A DNA stretch of 8,169 nt from Planctomycetota bacterium. Lineage in GTDB: Bacteria > Planctomycetota > Phycisphaerae > WQYP01. How positions within the stretch are numbered: the first letter of the stretch is position 1; every line of letters starts with the position of its first letter. This document shows, piece after piece, positions 6,169 through 8,169 of this stretch. Under the pieces are notes generated by a model. It was not told where the DNA came from. It saw only the letters and a program-made list of their open reading frames with translations, and ran no database searches. The position numbers and the translations under genes are program-made. The DNA is taken from positions 1 through 8,169 of the forward strand of contig JAJZCU010000076.1 of assembly GCA_021828935.1 (NCBI GenBank). Direction: 5' to 3'.

Positions 6169-7464
6169 CTACGCCCCCCGCGGCGCGTTCTCCCGCACCG
6201 TTAACGCAGCTTCGCAGTCAGCGAGCCCGTGCCATGCGTCCTCGGCGCCGGGGTCAATGTTGATTGCCTCGCGGTAATGGCAAATCGCAGTCTGGTACGC
6301 AGCCACCGCGCGATAGCAATTGCCCAGACAGACATGGACCTCATCAATGTCCCCCCGCGCCCGCAGGCCATTTTCCAACGCAGACCGGGCCAGATCAGAC
6401 TTGCCGCGCAGCAAATAAAATTCGCCCAGATGCAGCCACGGCTCCGTGCATTCGGGCTGCAGTTCTGTGGCTTTAAGGAACCAGGCATGCGCATCCGCGA
6501 GACGCCCCTTTTGGTGGTAGAGCTCCCCAATTGAAACGGCTGCCAACCCGTATCCGGGCTCAAGCAGGTCGGGCAGGGCCAGAAGAATCTGCTCTGCTTC
6601 ATTGTATCGCCCGACGATCCTCAGTGCGTTGCCCAGCGCCTGCGCCGCACTCGCATCGGAAGGCTTGGCCTCCAGATACAACCTTAACAACTCGATCGTG
6701 TAGGAATGATGGCCACGTCGCCGAGCTCGGGCAACTCTTCTTTTAAACGTTGCGATGCCGGAACCTTTTTCTATTAACAATTTTTGCTTCCGGCGAATTG
6801 CTCCCGCCACGCCCGAGGCGGCCCGGCAATCTTCAACGCATTCCCGGGTCTCAGCATCTTCGGGGTCCATCTTCAGCGCTTCGCGATAGTGATACGCCGC
6901 GGCGCCGTGGTCTCCTTCCGCACGGTAACAATGGCCGAGGTTGACGTGGACCTCGTCGACGTCGCCCTCCGCCTGCAAGCCCCGTTTGAGCACCGCACGG
7001 GCCTGTTCATTCCGCCCGCACGTTAGGTAAAATCCACCCAGGTAAATCCACGGACCTGTAGTCTCGGGACGCAGCTCCGTCGCCTTAATAAACCACCGCC
7101 GCGCCTGCTCCAGTTCGCCCTTCTGGCGATATGTCTCCGCGAGCGCAGTGGTCAACCAAACGCGCCGCGGCTCCGACGGCCCGCACAGCGCGAGCAGCAG
7201 CCGTTCGGCCTCTTCAACCTGCCCCACTTTTCGCAGTACGTCGCCCAGCCTCCAAGAGCTGAATTTGTCATTGGGCATCTCAAGCAGACGAAGGCGCAGC
7301 AGTTCTATTTCCTGAGCGTACCGGCTCTGTTTATCCAATGCATGAATTTTTTCCCAAAATGCCGCCATGCGAGGAGCCGCCTGTTGATCTCGGCCACTGT
7401 GGCCGACGAGGTAAAAACTATTAAACGGGGCGACCCCTCGGTCGCCGCCGCGGCGCGCCAGCAT
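6169..7464 (-). CDS. TPR-repeat protein made of a tandem duplication, function unknown
   Basis: The 431-aa product is almost entirely tetratricopeptide repeats, helical-hairpin units that bind other proteins or peptides. No enzymatic domain, signal peptide or membrane segment is visible, so it is probably cytoplasmic. About eight TPR units fall into two modules (roughly 33-236 and 237-431) aligning with a constant 204-residue offset and no gaps. For example FIKATELRPE (125) pairs with FLKATELQPE (329), and DEVHVNLGHCYRA (170) with DEVHVCLGNCYRA (374); identity is about 48% by hand count. A basic linker (about 222-251) joins them. The start is ambiguous. ATG 7464 has GGGGGAG and a good promoter upstream. 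ATG 7368 (residue 33, MAAF) has AGGCGG eight bases upstream and coincides with the start of the duplicated module. The gene is convergent to coaC and not part of that operon. Confidence 0.85.
   Translation of the reverse strand: MLARRGGDRGVAPFNSFYLVGHSGRDQQAAPRMAAFWEKIHALDKQSRYAQEIELLRLRLLEMPNDKFSSWRLGDVLRKVGQVEEAERLLLALCGPSEPRRVWLTTALAETYRQKGELEQARRWFIKATELRPETTGPWIYLGGFYLTCGRNEQARAVLKRGLQAEGDVDEVHVNLGHCYRAEGDHGAAAYHYREALKMDPEDAETRECVEDCRAASGVAGAIRRKQKLLIEKGSGIATFKRRVARARRRGHHSYTIELLRLYLEAKPSDASAAQALGNALRIVGRYNEAEQILLALPDLLEPGYGLAAVSIGELYHQKGRLADAHAWFLKATELQPECTEPWLHLGEFYLLRGKSDLARSALENGLRARGDIDEVHVCLGNCYRAVAAYQTAICHYREAINIDPGAEDAWHGLADCEAALTVRENAPRGA
7390..7406 (-). repeat. Hairpin in the TPR leader or N-terminal region (second)
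   Basis: TCGGCCAC-T-GTGGCCGA is an 8-bp perfect inverted repeat with a one-base centre, between the two possible start codons of the TPR gene. In RNA a larger loop would form, leaving about six or seven pairs. It could be a protein-binding palindrome or an mRNA structure near the internal start at 7368. Confidence 0.5.
7429..7446 (-). repeat. Hairpin followed by T-rich sequence in the TPR leader region (first)
   Basis: GGCGACC and GGTCGCC pair perfectly across a four-base loop. On the - strand the stem is followed by CCCGTTTAATAGTTTTT, which resembles an intrinsic terminator or attenuator. It lies inside the first 12 codons if translation starts at 7464, or in the untranslated leader if it starts at 7368. 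Confidence 0.5.
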
Positions 7465-7498
7465 TCTTACTCCCCCGCAGCAGACCAGCGGCCGACAG

Positions 7499-7526
7499 AT
7501 TTTATGTCAATGGCAGTTTCCGTCAA
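7499..7526 (-). promoter_or_regulatory. Candidate sigma-70-type promoter for the TPR gene
   Basis: On the - strand TTGACG (7526-7521) and TAAAAT (7504-7499) are each 5 of 6 to consensus, with a 16-base spacer. Transcription would begin near 7492, giving a leader of about 28 bases to ATG 7464, or about 124 structured bases to ATG 7368. This is the best promoter-like match in the window. Confidence 0.5.
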
Positions 7527-7678
7527 AGGCCCCGAAGCGGCGGCGGCGTGGGCGGATGGCTGGGTCTGCTCGCAGAGGGGGCCGGAATGTGGCGATGCGA
7601 CTTTTGGAAGCTGCGGCCTCTCGCCGAAGACATTTATCTTCCTCATCATTATTCTTGAAACTGTCAGAGTGGCCATCA

Positions 7679-8167
7679 TTAAATGTGTAGGAGCCCACTG
7701 GCGCGCTTAGCCGAGAGGAATCGAAAGATGCGCCGCAGCGACATCGGCGGATCACGAACGACTACGTACCGCTGCACCGGCGACCCCTGCCATTTGTACG
7801 GCAGGACGCCGACGCGCCAAACGCGGCGCTTGCCGTGGAGGCGGCGCTGATGCTCGCACGGAACGAAGCGCCGGAGGCGAAGCTTAGACTTGCGGAATAA
7901 AGATGCCCGTCCTGCGGCCCTATAGCCAATTGCTGGAATTTCGACGCCATGTAAGCCAGCACAGCGGCGTTGGTGACCAGCGCCCGGCGCTCCCTCCCGT
8001 CCAGCCCAAGGCGAAAGATCGGGGATACCAGTCGGCCGCGAACAAAAAACCATTCCCAGGCCGTCGAGATGACGGGTTCGGACAGACGTTATTGTAAATA
8101 CATAAAATATGAACGCCGGAAGAATTGATCCGGCAGCGACAATCGCCGCCCCGCAGCTTTTCATCAT
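7679..8167 (-). CDS. Hypothetical basic protein, possibly a frameshifted or decayed gene
   Basis: I do not recognise this. An unbroken frame of 162 codons starts MMKSC with a hydrophobic stretch (AAIVAAGSILPAFIFYVF, residues 7-24) and ends in a very Arg-rich, strongly GC3-biased part. That part includes KRRVWRVGVLPYKW and QRYVVVRD. The middle of this frame has weak codon bias. From about 8080 to 7890 the neighbouring frame on the same strand reads better (VISTAWEWFFVRGRLVSPIF, then RRALVTNAAVLAYMASKFQQ) with high GC3. The simplest reading is one ~125-aa coding segment split by a -1 shift near 7890, hence a pseudogene or a sequencing error. The intact 162-aa frame remains an alternative. A transposase remnant is a weak guess from the RYVVVRD-type end. 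The right window edge hides any upstream start or ribosome binding site. Confidence 0.3.
   Translation of the reverse strand: MMKSCGAAIVAAGSILPAFIFYVFTITSVRTRHLDGLGMVFCSRPTGIPDLSPWAGREGAPGAGHQRRCAGLHGVEIPAIGYRAAGRASLFRKSKLRLRRFVPCEHQRRLHGKRRVWRVGVLPYKWQGSPVQRYVVVRDPPMSLRRIFRFLSAKRASGLLHI
8115..8134 (-). terminator. Possible terminator of a gene lying beyond the right edge
   Basis: GCCGGA and TCCGGC form a 6-bp stem with an 8-base loop. On the - strand it is followed by GTTCATATTTTATGTATTT, which is T-rich but interrupted. If real, it would end a - strand gene outside the window and argue against the 162-codon frame that starts at 8167. Confidence 0.25.
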
Positions 8168-8169
8168 CG

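Noticed and set aside
7342..7710. 122-codon + strand open frame
   Set aside because: It overlaps the TPR gene start, its promoter and hairpins, has no ribosome site that stands out and no recognisable protein features.

Overview
The window looks like part of a GC-rich bacterial chromosome, most plausibly from the Planctomycetota or a related PVC-group lineage. This is inferred mainly from the gene order tpiA-secG-yicC-gmk-rpoZ-coaC, a stand-alone CoaC flavoprotein, and a SecG with a long Ala/Pro/His-rich tail. Species-level placement cannot be made from sequence alone. There are no tRNA, rRNA, CRISPR or intact insertion sequences.

Left part (1-4015, all + strand). aroF encodes a type I-beta DAHP synthase, the entry enzyme of the shikimate pathway. 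It starts with GTG at 273 rather than at the longer upstream ATG. It is followed by tpiA (triosephosphate isomerase), secG (Sec translocon subunit with a 155-residue extension) and yicC (YicC-family endoribonuclease). All have recognisable Shine-Dalgarno sequences.

Middle (4016-4563). About 550 bases without a gene separate yicC from gmk. The stretch is almost entirely repeats: two direct copies of a 90-100 nt unit on the left and three related 31-44 nt units, partly in inverted orientation, on the right. Each right-hand unit keeps a CGCCC-N3-GGGCG-type hairpin through wobble pairs. The repeats contain 9-mers that match or nearly match the DnaA box TTATCCACA, with opposite orientation in the two halves. 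This is the most unusual part of the window.

Operon (4564-6044, + strand). gmk, rpoZ (ATGA overlap) and coaC give guanylate kinase, RNA polymerase omega and phosphopantothenoylcysteine decarboxylase. This is a widely conserved housekeeping cluster covering GMP phosphorylation, polymerase assembly and coenzyme A synthesis.

Right part (6045-8169). Convergent to coaC, on the - strand, is a TPR protein built from a gap-free tandem duplication with a 204-residue period. It has a good candidate promoter, a structured leader or N-terminus and a candidate terminator. Beyond it, 7679-8167 (-) holds one open frame whose codon pattern suggests a frameshifted or decayed gene of unknown function. I see no clear new multi-gene system; the repeat cluster, the SecG tail and the duplicated TPR protein with its structured 5' region are the best leads.
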